Assembly: GCF_006970865.1 (NCBI RefSeq)
Contig: NZ_CP035503.1
Coordinates: 1,997,001 to 2,061,000, forward strand
Source of the DNA: Rhodoferax sediminis
Lineage (GTDB): Bacteria > Pseudomonadota > Gammaproteobacteria > Burkholderiales > Burkholderiaceae_C
DNA: 64,000 nucleotides
Direction: 5' to 3'
The notes under the pieces: model-generated
Databases searched by the model: none
What the model was told of the DNA's origin: nothing
The model's input: only the letters and a program-made list of their open reading frames with translations
Shown here: one piece after another, positions 17,203 to 25,731 of the stretch
Numbering within the stretch: the stretch's first letter is position 1
Layout of the letters: each line of letters opens with the position of its first letter
Program-made: the position numbers and the translations under genes

Positions 17203-17849
17203 ATGGCGTCCAGCCGGGGCTGCGGGCTGAGGCCAGCGCTCTGGACTAACTCGCGCAGCAGCGCGGCGGGCTCGGCGCCTTCGCGCATCAGCGTCATTTG
17301 CCAGTCGCCCATGAACTGTTGCTCGACGCTGGCGCGCAGAAATTCAAGCAGCCTGTCGTAGTAGCCGGCAATATTGAGCAGGCCGACCGGCTTGTCGTGG
17401 TAGCCGAGCTGGCGCCAGGTCCAGGCCTCGAAAAACTCTTCGAACGTGCCAATGCCGCCGGGCAGCGCCAGAAAGGCGTCGGCGCGCTCGGCCATCATGC
17501 GTTTGCGCTCGTGCATGGTGTCCACGATGTACAGCTCGGTGCAGTCGTGATCGGCCAGTTCCTTTTCCACCAGTGCCTTCGGGATGATGCCGATGACCTG
17601 GCCGCCGGCCTGCAGGGTGGCATGTGCCACGATGCCCATCAAGCCGTTTCGGCCGCCGCCGTACACCAGTTGGCCGCCATGACTGCCAATCCAGCTGCCC
17701 ACGGCCGTGGCTGCGGCGGAGAATTCTGTCCGGCTGCCTGCGCGCGAGCCGCAGTACACGCAGATGGAAAACGCGGGGCTCGCTGGAGCGCCTTCGTGCT
17801 GCGCACTGCGGCGCGAGCTTGCTTGGGGGCGGCCTGGCGCGGCGCTCAT
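17199..17849 (-). CDS. LOG family protein (TIGR00730-type nucleotide phosphoribohydrolase)
   Basis: 216 residues from ATG 17849, which overlaps the diacylglycerol kinase stop in an ATGA. Core motifs VYGGGRNGLMG near residue 62 and PGGIGTFEEFFE near residue 132 define the LOG/YgdH-type nucleotide 5'-monophosphate N-glycosidases. Family members release the base from cytokinin-like or purine monophosphates in the cytoplasm; the physiological substrate here is unknown. The first 25 residues are Ala/Ser/Arg-rich and are largely encoded by a family B repeat. The conserved fold starts only at FSICVYCGS. Confidence 0.87.
   Translation of the reverse strand: MSAAPGRPQASSRRSAQHEGAPASPAFSICVYCGSRAGSRTEFSAAATAVGSWIGSHGGQLVYGGGRNGLMGIVAHATLQAGGQVIGIIPKALVEKELADHDCTELYIVDTMHERKRMMAERADAFLALPGGIGTFEEFFEAWTWRQLGYHDKPVGLLNIAGYYDRLLEFLRASVEQQFMGDWQMTLMREGAEPAALLRELVQSAGLSPQPRLDAI
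17780..17846. repeat. Interspersed repeat family B, copy encoding the LOG N-terminus
   Basis: Contains CTTCGTGCTGCGCACTGCGG and GCTTGCTTGGGGGCGGCC, a degenerate form of the CTTCGTGTGCTGCGCTGC ... TTGCTCGGGGCGGCC layout at 3278-3362. Confidence 0.45.
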
Positions 17850-18259
17850 GCGAAAAACCTCTGGCATAGCGCTGCGGCCCAGATGCCGGCGCACAGCAGC
17901 AAGCTCAGAAGCACAGCGGCGCTGCCCATGTCCTTGGCCCGTTTGGACAGGTCGTGCCACTCCGGGCCGATGCGGTCAATGGCCGTTTCCAGCCCGGTAT
18001 TGAGCAGCTCCACGATCAGCACCAGCAGCACCGAGGCGGCGAGCACAGCCGTTTCAACCCAGCTGCGGCCCAGCCAGAACGCGGCGGGAACCAGCACCAC
18101 CGCGGCGATGGCCTCTTGGCGGAAGGCCGTCTCCTGCCAGCCGGCGCGCAAGCCCTCGACGGAATAGCCGGCGGCGTGCCGGATCCGGCTCAGGCCGGCG
18201 CGCGATTTTTGGAGATTGGGGTTCGGGTGGATTCCAGCCCTCGATTTTGATTGCGGCAT
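17846..18259 (-). CDS. dgkA: Diacylglycerol kinase
   Basis: 137 residues from ATG 18259; a GTG at 18301 would add 14 residues. A small integral membrane enzyme that phosphorylates diacylglycerol to phosphatidic acid. It shows three hydrophobic helices and the diagnostic ELLNTGLETAIDRIG and RAKDMGSAAV segments with the catalytic and metal-binding acidic residues. The N-terminal 25 residues are an extra basic extension with two KSRAG copies. Downstream LOG gene overlaps by ATGA; the RDD protein lies upstream on the same strand. Confidence 0.92.
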   Translation of the reverse strand: MPQSKSRAGIHPNPNLQKSRAGLSRIRHAAGYSVEGLRAGWQETAFRQEAIAAVVLVPAAFWLGRSWVETAVLAASVLLVLIVELLNTGLETAIDRIGPEWHDLSKRAKDMGSAAVLLSLLLCAGIWAAALCQRFFA

Positions 18260-18311
18260 GGCGGAATTGTCGCCGAGGTTCTCGGCGCTGGGCGCTGGCA
18301 CCGCGGGCGGC

Positions 18312-18869
18312 TTACCGGCTCAGCGGCATGGACGGCACCAGCCGTGTTCCGGCCAACGCGTCATGCCAGAACTGCCGCTGCGGCTGAAAGCGGCTCAAAA
18401 GGGCCCAAATCGCCACCCAGCCCATGGTGATGACGGCGGATTCGCCGCCCGACAGCGTGAACGGTGCCTGCGCGGCCAGCGCCGGCAGAAACCACAGCCA
18501 GCTCAGGACATAACGCAAAAGAGCGCGCGCCTGCGTCAGGGGCTGCCCGAACCGGTCCACCACGCGAATGTTCCAGGTCTTCATGGCCAATGTTTGCCCC
18601 TTGGCCCAGAACCAGGTGAAGTAAATGCCGAACACCACGAACAGGAAGGCCTGCAGGGCGTGGCGGTTGTCCATGGCGTTGCGCGTCTGGCTCAGCGTGC
18701 CGAACAGGTAGCCGGCAATGAACACCACGCCGAACATCAGCATGCCCTCGTACAGCCAGCACGCCATGCGCCTGGGCAGCGGTGGCGCCCGCAAGTCGAT
18801 AACTATCATATTGATAGCTGAATGTGCATGATGGGCAAGGGCTGCAGCGCCATTTTGCTCAGATTCCAT
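18312..18869 (-). CDS. RDD family membrane protein
   Basis: 185 residues from ATG 18869. The RDD domain shows three hydrophobic segments, PLPRRMACWLYEG at the beginning, KGQTLAMKTWNIRVVD in the middle and FWHDALAGTRLV at the end. These are the Arg-Asp-Asp positions that name the family. Likely an inner-membrane transporter or stress protein of unknown substrate. The first 25 residues come from a family A repeat and are probably dispensable; conserved sequence starts near VIDLRAPPL. It lies downstream of DUF3106, with the stop of that gene 20 bp upstream of the ATG. Confidence 0.8.
   Translation of the reverse strand: MESEQNGAAALAHHAHSAINMIVIDLRAPPLPRRMACWLYEGMLMFGVVFIAGYLFGTLSQTRNAMDNRHALQAFLFVVFGIYFTWFWAKGQTLAMKTWNIRVVDRFGQPLTQARALLRYVLSWLWFLPALAAQAPFTLSGGESAVITMGWVAIWALLSRFQPQRQFWHDALAGTRLVPSMPLSR
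18798..18862. repeat. Interspersed repeat family A at the RDD gene start
   Basis: Contains AACTATCATATTGATAGCTG, then CAAGGGCTGCAG and TTTTGCTC, matching the family A layout. It covers codons 3-24 of the RDD gene. Confidence 0.55.
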
Positions 18870-18889
18870 GGTGACCGGAGAGGGCGAGC

Positions 18890-19708
18890 TCAACGAGCCG
18901 GAGCGATGGCGGGAGCCGGCTCAGGCGACGGCGCCTCCCGTGGTGCGCTGGGCAGCAGGGTGTTGCGATCGACCTGATGCAGCTCCGGAGTGCTTTTTGC
19001 CGGATTGGACGGGGCCGGGTTCAGATTTGGCGTCGGGTTCGGCTTGGCGGGTCGCAGGCTGGCCATCTTTTGATGCGGCGCCGGCTTCACGGCTGTTGCC
19101 GCACCCCTGATCTTGGGCGGCGCCTTGGCTTCCAGCGCCTGTCTTTCTTCAGGGCTCAGGGCTTGATACGCCTGCCATTTGGCGCGTTTTTCTTCTGCGG
19201 AAAGCTGTTTGGTCTCGGCAAAGTTCAGCCGGGCCTGGGTGCGCTGCTGCGCGCTCAGGGAGACCCATTCGGTCATGCGGCTGTACAGCTTGGCCTGTTC
19301 TTCGATGGGCATGGACGGGAAATTTCTCGAAAGGGCCAGCCATTTCCGTCTCTGGCCGGGACTCATCGTGCCCCAGTTGGCGGCCAGCGGCTGCAGCGCC
19401 TCTTGCTGGGCCGGGGTGAGTTCGTTCCAGGCACTCCTTGGCGCGCTGCGAGCCCCGTTTTTGCCGGCAGCCTTGCTCACGCGTCCAGGAGGTTTGGCTG
19501 CGGCGATCGGATGGGATGCGGCCGGGATCGGCGCGCTGGCCGTGGCGTGGGCGGGAACGGCGACAGGGGCAGCAGGCGCGGTATTTCTCCAATCCCCCGG
19601 GACAAAGCGCAGGATTCCGAGCAAAAGGAGAAAAGCGGCGGCAAAAATAGCCGCGCCCGTCGCGAGCGGGTTAAGCTTCCGTACGGGCGCTTGCTGCATG
19701 GTTCTCAT
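18890..19708 (-). CDS. DUF3106 domain protein, membrane-anchored
   Basis: 272 residues. One hydrophobic anchor near residues 17-35 is followed by an Ala/Pro linker. The DUF3106 region follows, with repeated short W-containing motifs (WNELTPAQQEAL, WGTMSPGQRRKW, LSPEERQAL) at about residues 92-205, then a Pro-rich tail. No enzymatic motif is seen; the domain probably faces the periplasm. It belongs to a minus-strand string sigma factor - DUF3619 - DUF3106 - RDD that looks like one operon (6-bp gap to DUF3619). Function unknown. Confidence 0.75.
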   Translation of the reverse strand: MRTMQQAPVRKLNPLATGAAIFAAAFLLLLGILRFVPGDWRNTAPAAPVAVPAHATASAPIPAASHPIAAAKPPGRVSKAAGKNGARSAPRSAWNELTPAQQEALQPLAANWGTMSPGQRRKWLALSRNFPSMPIEEQAKLYSRMTEWVSLSAQQRTQARLNFAETKQLSAEEKRAKWQAYQALSPEERQALEAKAPPKIRGAATAVKPAPHQKMASLRPAKPNPTPNLNPAPSNPAKSTPELHQVDRNTLLPSAPREAPSPEPAPAIAPAR

Positions 19709-19714
19709 CCGGAT

Positions 19715-20152
19715 TTACTGGGCCGTATCCTTGCTGGAGTTGAGAAACTGCAAAAAGCCCGGGTCCATATAGGCTGCGGGGGGCAAGTCGTCGGTCAGCA
19801 GGGCGGCATCGACTTCGGCCACTTCGACCGCACGGCTGTTGTTCTGCACGACGTTGATGGCAATCAGGCCGGCGACCAGCGCAACGAGCGGCAGGGCCGA
19901 GGCAATGCGGCCCCACCAGCTCAGGCCCTCATCGCCAAATGTCAGCGCGGCGCCAGCGCCGGAGGCCACCACGGTGGCGGCACTGTGCGTGCGGACAATT
20001 TTGCGATGCGCCAGCGCCCGCACGCGGGACGCGCGCAGACGCTCGGAAATATCGTGCGGCAGATCGGTCACGCCTTCCGACAGGCGTGCGGCGACCCTCT
20101 GGCCGAAACGGTCCTGGAGAATCTCGGCTTGATGCTGGAGTGAATTGGTCAT
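19715..20152 (-). CDS. DUF3619 membrane protein, possible partner of the sigma factor
   Basis: 145 residues from ATG 20152, overlapping the sigma factor stop in an ATGA. The N-terminal half is cytoplasmic and helical. A single hydrophobic segment (ALPLVALVAGLIAINVV) near residues 87-103 is followed by a short outside tail. This architecture and the coupling to an ECF sigma gene are what one expects of a membrane anti-sigma factor, but no known anti-sigma motif is visible, so that role is inference. The family is restricted to betaproteobacteria as far as I know. Confidence 0.75.
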   Translation of the reverse strand: MTNSLQHQAEILQDRFGQRVAARLSEGVTDLPHDISERLRASRVRALAHRKIVRTHSAATVVASGAGAALTFGDEGLSWWGRIASALPLVALVAGLIAINVVQNNSRAVEVAEVDAALLTDDLPPAAYMDPGFLQFLNSSKDTAQ

Positions 20153-20715
20153 AGTTGTATCCCCTTTGCCCTGAGCGCTTTGCTCAAAGCCTGGACTGCC
20201 CGTGAACAATGTGTTTTGACACTGCCTTCCGAACAACCCATGGCCGCTGCCGTTTCGGCAACGTCCATCTCCTCCCAGTAACGCATCAGGAAGGCTTGTC
20301 GTTGACGTGGCGGCAGTTCTTGTATCTCGACCTCGATCTCGCCAAACACCTGGGCGCGCCCCATGGCGTCTTCGGCGCTTTCCGTGCGTTGTGAGTCCTC
20401 GGCCAGCTGCAAAGTTTCCAGCAGGTCGAAATTTCCATCGTCTCCCGCGATTTCGAAGTCGCTCATGTTCGAAAACAGGGCATTGCGCGTCTTTTGACGG
20501 CGGAACCAGTCCAGCGTGCAATTGGACAGGATGCGCTGGAACAGCATCGGCAATTCGTCCGCAGGCTTCTCGCCGTAGTGCTCAGCCAATTTCATCATGC
20601 TGTCCTGCACGATGTCGAGCGCCGATTCTTCGTTGCGAACGTGATACACCGAGCGTTTGAAGGCCCGCTTTTCGACGCTTTTCAGGAAGTCAGAAAGTTC
20701 TTGTTCAGTGGCCAA
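20149..20715 (-). CDS. ECF-type RNA polymerase sigma factor
   Basis: 188 residues. Region 2 includes ALDIVQDSMMKLAEHY and DWFRRQKTRNAL, and region 4 includes LPPRQRQAFLMRYWEEMDVAETAAAMGCSEGSVKTH, the sigma-70 r4 helix-turn-helix. The start is a TTG with no good ribosome-binding site, and an in-frame stop lies just upstream, so the N-terminus is tentative. It heads the string with DUF3619, DUF3106 and RDD. It probably directs an envelope-related regulon including its own operon. Divergent from ilvB across 294 bp. Confidence 0.88.
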   Translation of the reverse strand: MATEQELSDFLKSVEKRAFKRSVYHVRNEESALDIVQDSMMKLAEHYGEKPADELPMLFQRILSNCTLDWFRRQKTRNALFSNMSDFEIAGDDGNFDLLETLQLAEDSQRTESAEDAMGRAQVFGEIEVEIQELPPRQRQAFLMRYWEEMDVAETAAAMGCSEGSVKTHCSRAVQALSKALRAKGIQL

Positions 20716-21009
20716 AAGGGATCAAGCCGGTGCGGCTGTACGATGAATGTTGCCTCACACGGAGTGCTTTTTTGCTGCGCTTGCGGGGCGCATTATGGCA
20801 TCGCCCGGCAGTTTTTTTGCTCTGGCCGGCAGATTTTCCATTGCTGCGGTGCAATAATGCACACTGCAAATCAAAAAGCAAACGGGTCACGGTCCGGCGA
20901 CGCAAGCAGCTCGCCCATGGCTTTGGCCTCAAGTCCCGACTCGGCTTCACAAGAGTTCGCGCTAGGGGCACCCAAGGTTTTTCGTTAGAGAAAATCACAA
21001 AGGTTGATC

Positions 21010-22815
21010 ATGGAAATCTCCAAAGCTGAAATCGCTTCCGCCGCAGCAGCGACGGTTGCTGCCCACAACGCGTCCGCCACGGCTCATGGCGGTAAATCAG
21101 AGCTGATGGGCGCCGAAATCCTCGTGAAGGCGCTGCAGGCCGAAAACGTCAAATACGTCTGGGGCTATCCGGGCGGCGCGGTTCTGTATATCTACGACGC
21201 TTTCTACAAGCAGGACACGATCCAGCACGTGCTGGTGCGACATGAGCAGGCCGCCGTTCATGCGGCCGACGGCTATGCGCGGGCCACCGGCGACGTGGGC
21301 GTGGCGCTGGTCACCTCCGGCCCCGGCGTGACCAATGCGGTGACCGGCATCGCCACGGCCTATATGGACAGCATCCCGATGGTGATCATCACCGGGCAGG
21401 TGCCGACGCACGCGATCGGTCTCGATGCGTTCCAGGAATGCGACACCGTGGGCATTACCCGCCCCATCGTCAAGCACAACTTCCTGGTCAAGGACGTGCG
21501 CGATCTGGCCAAGACCCTGAAGCAGGCGTTTCACATCGCGCGCACCGGCCGTCCCGGTCCGGTGGTGGTGGACATTCCGAAGGACGTGTCCTTCAAGAAG
21601 ACAGCGTACGCAGGCTACCCCGAGACCGTGGAGATGCGTTCCTACAACCCGGTGCGCAAGGGCCATGGCGGCCAGATCCGCAAGGCGCTGCAGTTGCTGC
21701 TGGCGGCCAAGCGGCCCTACATCTACACCGGCGGCGGCGTCGTGATCGGCAATGCTTCGCAGGAGCTGCGCACCCTGGTGGACATGCTGGGCTATCCGGT
21801 GACCAACACCCTGATGGGCCTGGGCGCCTATCCGGCCAGCGACCGCAAGTTCCTGGGCATGCTGGGCATGCACGGCACGATCGAGGCCAACAACGCGATG
21901 CAGAACTGCGACGTGCTGCTGGCCGTGGGGGCGCGCTTTGACGACCGCGTGATCGGCAACACCAAGCACTTTGCGCAGAACGAACGCAAGATCATCCACA
22001 TCGACATCGATCCATCGAGTATTTCCAAGCGCGTGAAGGTCGACATCCCCATCGTCGGCGACGTGAAAGACGTGCTGACCGAGTTGATCGGCATGATCAA
22101 GGAGTCTGCCGTCAAGCCCGACGCCAAGGCCCTGGCCGGCTGGTGGAACACGATTGAAGGCTGGCGCGACCGTCACTGCCTCAAGTACAGCCGCGGCACG
22201 GGGGATGTGATCAAACCCCAGTACGTGGTCGAGACGTTGTGGAACATGACCAAGGACGCCGATACCTACATCACCTCCGACGTGGGCCAGCACCAGATGT
22301 GGGCCGCGCAGTATTACCGTTTCGACGAGCCGCGCCGCTGGATCAATTCGGGCGGCCTGGGCACCATGGGCGTGGGCATTCCCTACGCCATGGGCATCAA
22401 GATGGCCAGACCCGACAGCGAGGTGTTTTGCATCACCGGTGAGGGCTCGGTGCAGATGTGCATCCAGGAGCTTTCCACCTGCCTGCAATACAACACGCCG
22501 ATCAAGATCGTCTCGCTGAACAATCGTTACCTGGGCATGGTGCGCCAGTGGCAGGAGGTGGAATACGCGGGCCGCTACAGCAGCAGCTACATGGACGCGC
22601 TGCCGAACTTCGTCAAGCTGGCCGAGGCGTACGGGCACGTGGGCCTGTTGATCGAAAGCCCCCAGGATGTGGAGCCCGCGCTGCGCGAGGCGCGCAAGCT
22701 CAAGGACCGCACCGTGTTCATGGACTTTCGCACCGACCCGACCGAGAACGTATTTCCCATGGTGCAGTCGGGCAAGGGCATTACCGAGATGCTGCTCGGG
22801 TCCGAAGATTTATGA
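21010..22815 (+). CDS. ilvB: Acetolactate synthase, large catalytic subunit
   Basis: 601 residues from ATG 21010 with AGG seven bases upstream. A thiamine-diphosphate enzyme that condenses pyruvate to acetolactate or with 2-oxobutyrate to acetohydroxybutyrate, first step for Val/Leu/Ile. RHEQAAVHAADGYAR near residue 80 carries the catalytic glutamate. GEGSVQMCIQEL and NNRYLGMVRQW near residues 480-515 form the ThDP/Mg site. About 30 extra N-terminal residues precede the family's usual start (GAEILVKAL). It heads ilvB-ilvN-ilvC. The 294 bp upstream hold no recognisable attenuator. Confidence 0.96.
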   Translation: MEISKAEIASAAAATVAAHNASATAHGGKSELMGAEILVKALQAENVKYVWGYPGGAVLYIYDAFYKQDTIQHVLVRHEQAAVHAADGYARATGDVGVALVTSGPGVTNAVTGIATAYMDSIPMVIITGQVPTHAIGLDAFQECDTVGITRPIVKHNFLVKDVRDLAKTLKQAFHIARTGRPGPVVVDIPKDVSFKKTAYAGYPETVEMRSYNPVRKGHGGQIRKALQLLLAAKRPYIYTGGGVVIGNASQELRTLVDMLGYPVTNTLMGLGAYPASDRKFLGMLGMHGTIEANNAMQNCDVLLAVGARFDDRVIGNTKHFAQNERKIIHIDIDPSSISKRVKVDIPIVGDVKDVLTELIGMIKESAVKPDAKALAGWWNTIEGWRDRHCLKYSRGTGDVIKPQYVVETLWNMTKDADTYITSDVGQHQMWAAQYYRFDEPRRWINSGGLGTMGVGIPYAMGIKMARPDSEVFCITGEGSVQMCIQELSTCLQYNTPIKIVSLNNRYLGMVRQWQEVEYAGRYSSSYMDALPNFVKLAEAYGHVGLLIESPQDVEPALREARKLKDRTVFMDFRTDPTENVFPMVQSGKGITEMLLGSEDL

Positions 22816-22958
22816 GACTTTGCGGGACAGACCGCAGCCGCCCTGGCGGCAAGCCCTGTGCTCAACTAATTTAGCTTTTCCATCGACGAATCTATTGCTT
22901 GCCAAGCCTGCGCATTACCGTGTGCAGGGGAGGGCAGCGAAAAGAGGAATCTTCTGAT

Positions 22959-23450
22959 ATGAAACACATCATTGCAGTTTTGCTCGAAAACGAGCCTGGC
23001 GCCCTTTCCCGCGTGGTGGGCCTGTTCTCGGCCCGGGGCTACAACATCGAATCGCTGACAGTTGCTCCCACCGAGGACGCCACCTTGTCGCGCATGACGA
23101 TCCAGACCTCGGGGTCCGACGACGTGATCGAGCAGATCACCAAACATCTGAACCGCCTGATCGAGGTGGTCAAGGTGGTGGACCTGACTGAAGGGTCCTA
23201 CACCGAGCGCGAACTCATGATGGTCAAGGTGCGTGCGGTCGGCAAGGAGCGCGAGGAGATGAAGCGCATGGCCGACATCTTTCGCGGCCGCATCATCGAC
23301 GTGACCGAGAAGAGCTACACCATCGAACTCACCGGGGACCAGTCCAAGAACGATGCCTTCCTGGAAGCGCTGGAGCGCAGCGCGATTCTGGAGACGGTAC
23401 GCACCGGTTCCAGCGGCATTGGCCGGGGTGAGAGAATCCTGCGGGTTTGA
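22959..23450 (+). CDS. ilvN: Acetolactate synthase, small regulatory subunit
   Basis: 163 residues starting at MKHIIAVLLENEPGALSRVVG, the typical start with an ACT domain (about residues 4-78). The ACT domain binds valine for feedback control and activates IlvB. A second conserved half (REREEMKRMADIFRGRI) follows. It lies 143 bp after ilvB and 47 bp before ilvC. The name ilvH would be equally valid. Confidence 0.95.
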   Translation: MKHIIAVLLENEPGALSRVVGLFSARGYNIESLTVAPTEDATLSRMTIQTSGSDDVIEQITKHLNRLIEVVKVVDLTEGSYTERELMMVKVRAVGKEREEMKRMADIFRGRIIDVTEKSYTIELTGDQSKNDAFLEALERSAILETVRTGSSGIGRGERILRV

Positions 23451-23482
23451 AGGTGTCCCCATTCATTGATTAACTGATTTAA

Positions 23483-24514
<1,032 letters not shown>

Positions 24515-24533
24515 TGCTTCGTTGCACCGCGCA

Positions 24534-24555
24534 AAGGCCACCTTCGGGTGGCCTT
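24534..24555 (+). terminator. Intrinsic terminator after ilvC
   Basis: AAGGCCACC, a TTCG tetraloop and GGTGGCCTT form a perfect 9-bp stem followed by CGTTCT. It sits 19 bp downstream of the ilvC stop. Confidence 0.8.
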
Positions 24556-24654
24556 CGTTCTGGTGGTCGCGGCGCCCGGTGACTGTCTTACACTTCCGTC
24601 CGGGTGCGAGTTTGCGGCGTGCCGGGCGAGGCGGCTCGCGGTCCATACCGGGGC

Positions 24655-24709
24655 ACTATTAATTTGATAGCTATCATCGTACTATTCACAAGGGCTACAG
24701 GCTTTATTT
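24655..24709. repeat. Interspersed repeat family A upstream of pssA
   Basis: ATTAATTTGATAGCTATC, then CAAGGGCTACAGGC and an AT-rich end abut the pssA ATG. The pssA ribosome-binding region therefore lies inside the repeat. Confidence 0.6.
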
Positions 24710-25525
24710 ATGCATGATGGTTCAGACTCCGACACACCTCCCGTCGAGGCAGTGATGATGCGCAAGCGTCGCAAGGGCATCTACATCCTGCCCAACCTGT
24801 TCACACTGGCGGCGCTGTTCGGTGGCTTTTATGCCGTGGTGATGGCCATGAACAGCCGCTTCGACATGGCGGCCATCGGTGTGTTCTTCGCCATGGTGCT
24901 GGACAGCCTGGACGGCCGCGTGGCGCGCATGACGAATACGCAAAGCGCGTTCGGCGAACAGATGGATTCGCTCTCGGACATGGTGTCGTTTGGCGCCGCG
25001 CCGGCGCTGATCGCGTACGAGTGGGGCTTGAAAGGGCTGGGTCGCTGGGGCTGGATCGCCGCGTTTGTCTATTGCGCCTGCGCGGCCCTGCGGCTGGCGC
25101 GCTTCAACGTCAACACCAGCGTGGTCGACAAGCGTTACTTCCAGGGGCTGCCCTCGCCGGCCGCCGCAGCGCTGGTCACCGGATTCATCTGGATCATGAC
25201 CGACCTTGGCATCCCGGGCCCCTCGGTGGCATGGCCCATGTTCGCGCTGGCGCTCTACGCGGGGCTGACGATGGTGACCAACGTGCCGTTCTACAGCTTC
25301 AAGGACGTGCACATGAAAAAAAGCGTGCCGTTCGGGGTCATCGTGTTGATCGCGCTGGGTATTGCCGTCATCAACATTCATCCGCCGACCGTCCTGTTCA
25401 GTCTGTTCGTGATCTATGGCTTGAGCGGCTACGTGGTTTATGGCTGGCGCAGAGCCAAAGGCATCCAGACCAGCGTGATCAGCACCTCGACGGACGAGCC
25501 GGACGAGCGGGGCTTGCACAAGTGA
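24710..25525 (+). CDS. pssA: CDP-diacylglycerol-serine O-phosphatidyltransferase
   Basis: A 271-residue inner-membrane enzyme making phosphatidylserine from CDP-diacylglycerol and serine, the precursor of phosphatidylethanolamine. The CDP-alcohol phosphotransferase motif D-x2-DG-x2-AR-x8-G-x3-D-x3-D is seen as DSLDGRVAR followed by GEQMDSLSD near residues 64-90. About seven hydrophobic helices follow. The first 20 residues before MMRKRRKG are acidic and possibly an artefact of the repeat-borne start; MMRKRRKG is the alternative start. It sits between the ilv and leu genes, an order seen in related genomes. Confidence 0.93.
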   Translation: MHDGSDSDTPPVEAVMMRKRRKGIYILPNLFTLAALFGGFYAVVMAMNSRFDMAAIGVFFAMVLDSLDGRVARMTNTQSAFGEQMDSLSDMVSFGAAPALIAYEWGLKGLGRWGWIAAFVYCACAALRLARFNVNTSVVDKRYFQGLPSPAAAALVTGFIWIMTDLGIPGPSVAWPMFALALYAGLTMVTNVPFYSFKDVHMKKSVPFGVIVLIALGIAVINIHPPTVLFSLFVIYGLSGYVVYGWRRAKGIQTSVISTSTDEPDERGLHK

Positions 25526-25551
25526 GGGGCCTCCTGACATCGGCCGCACCC

Positions 25552-25580
25552 TCGAACGCCGCTGATGCCTGTGCTATAGT
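25552..25580 (+). promoter_or_regulatory. Probable sigma-70 promoter of the leu leader
   Basis: -35 TCGAAC (25552-25557), a 17-bp spacer and -10 TATAGT (25575-25580). Transcription would start at about 25587-25588, right at the leader peptide ATG. Confidence 0.5.
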
Positions 25581-25587
25581 TTGCGGC

Positions 25588-25641
25588 ATGAAACAAATTT
25601 CGCTGGTGCTACTGCTATCTCCCTACGGGCGGAGACGGTAG
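25588..25641 (+). CDS. leuA leader peptide (attenuation)
   Basis: A 17-residue ORF, MKQISLVLLLSPYGRRR, with four Leu codons in five positions (CTG GTG CTA CTG CTA); two are CTA, which looks rare in this GC-rich sequence. It ends 19 bp before a terminator hairpin and precedes leuA, the classical leucine-attenuation arrangement. The -10 box is only 7 bp upstream of the ATG, so the leader message may have no 5' untranslated region. No ribosome-binding site is seen. Confidence 0.75.
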   Translation: MKQISLVLLLSPYGRRR

Positions 25642-25660
25642 CGCACGCGCAAACCTTCAC

Positions 25661-25698
25661 AACGGCCCGTATGCACCAGCAACGGGCCGTTTTGTTTT
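25661..25698 (+). terminator. Leucine attenuator hairpin with alternative pairing
   Basis: AACGGCCCGT (25661-25670) pairs perfectly with ACGGGCCGTT (25682-25691) and is followed by TTGTTTT. TACGGGC inside the leader ORF (25624-25630) is complementary to GCCCGTA (25665-25671) and can form the competing antiterminator. Ribosome stalling at the Leu codons would decide between them. Confidence 0.75.
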
Positions 25699-25731
25699 GG
25701 GTTGCTGGTTTTTGAGCAAAGAGACTCCACC

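Noticed and set aside
20857..20988. 43-codon frame upstream of ilvB as a branched-chain leader peptide
   Set aside because: It has no run of Val, Leu or Ile codons and no downstream terminator/antiterminator pair.
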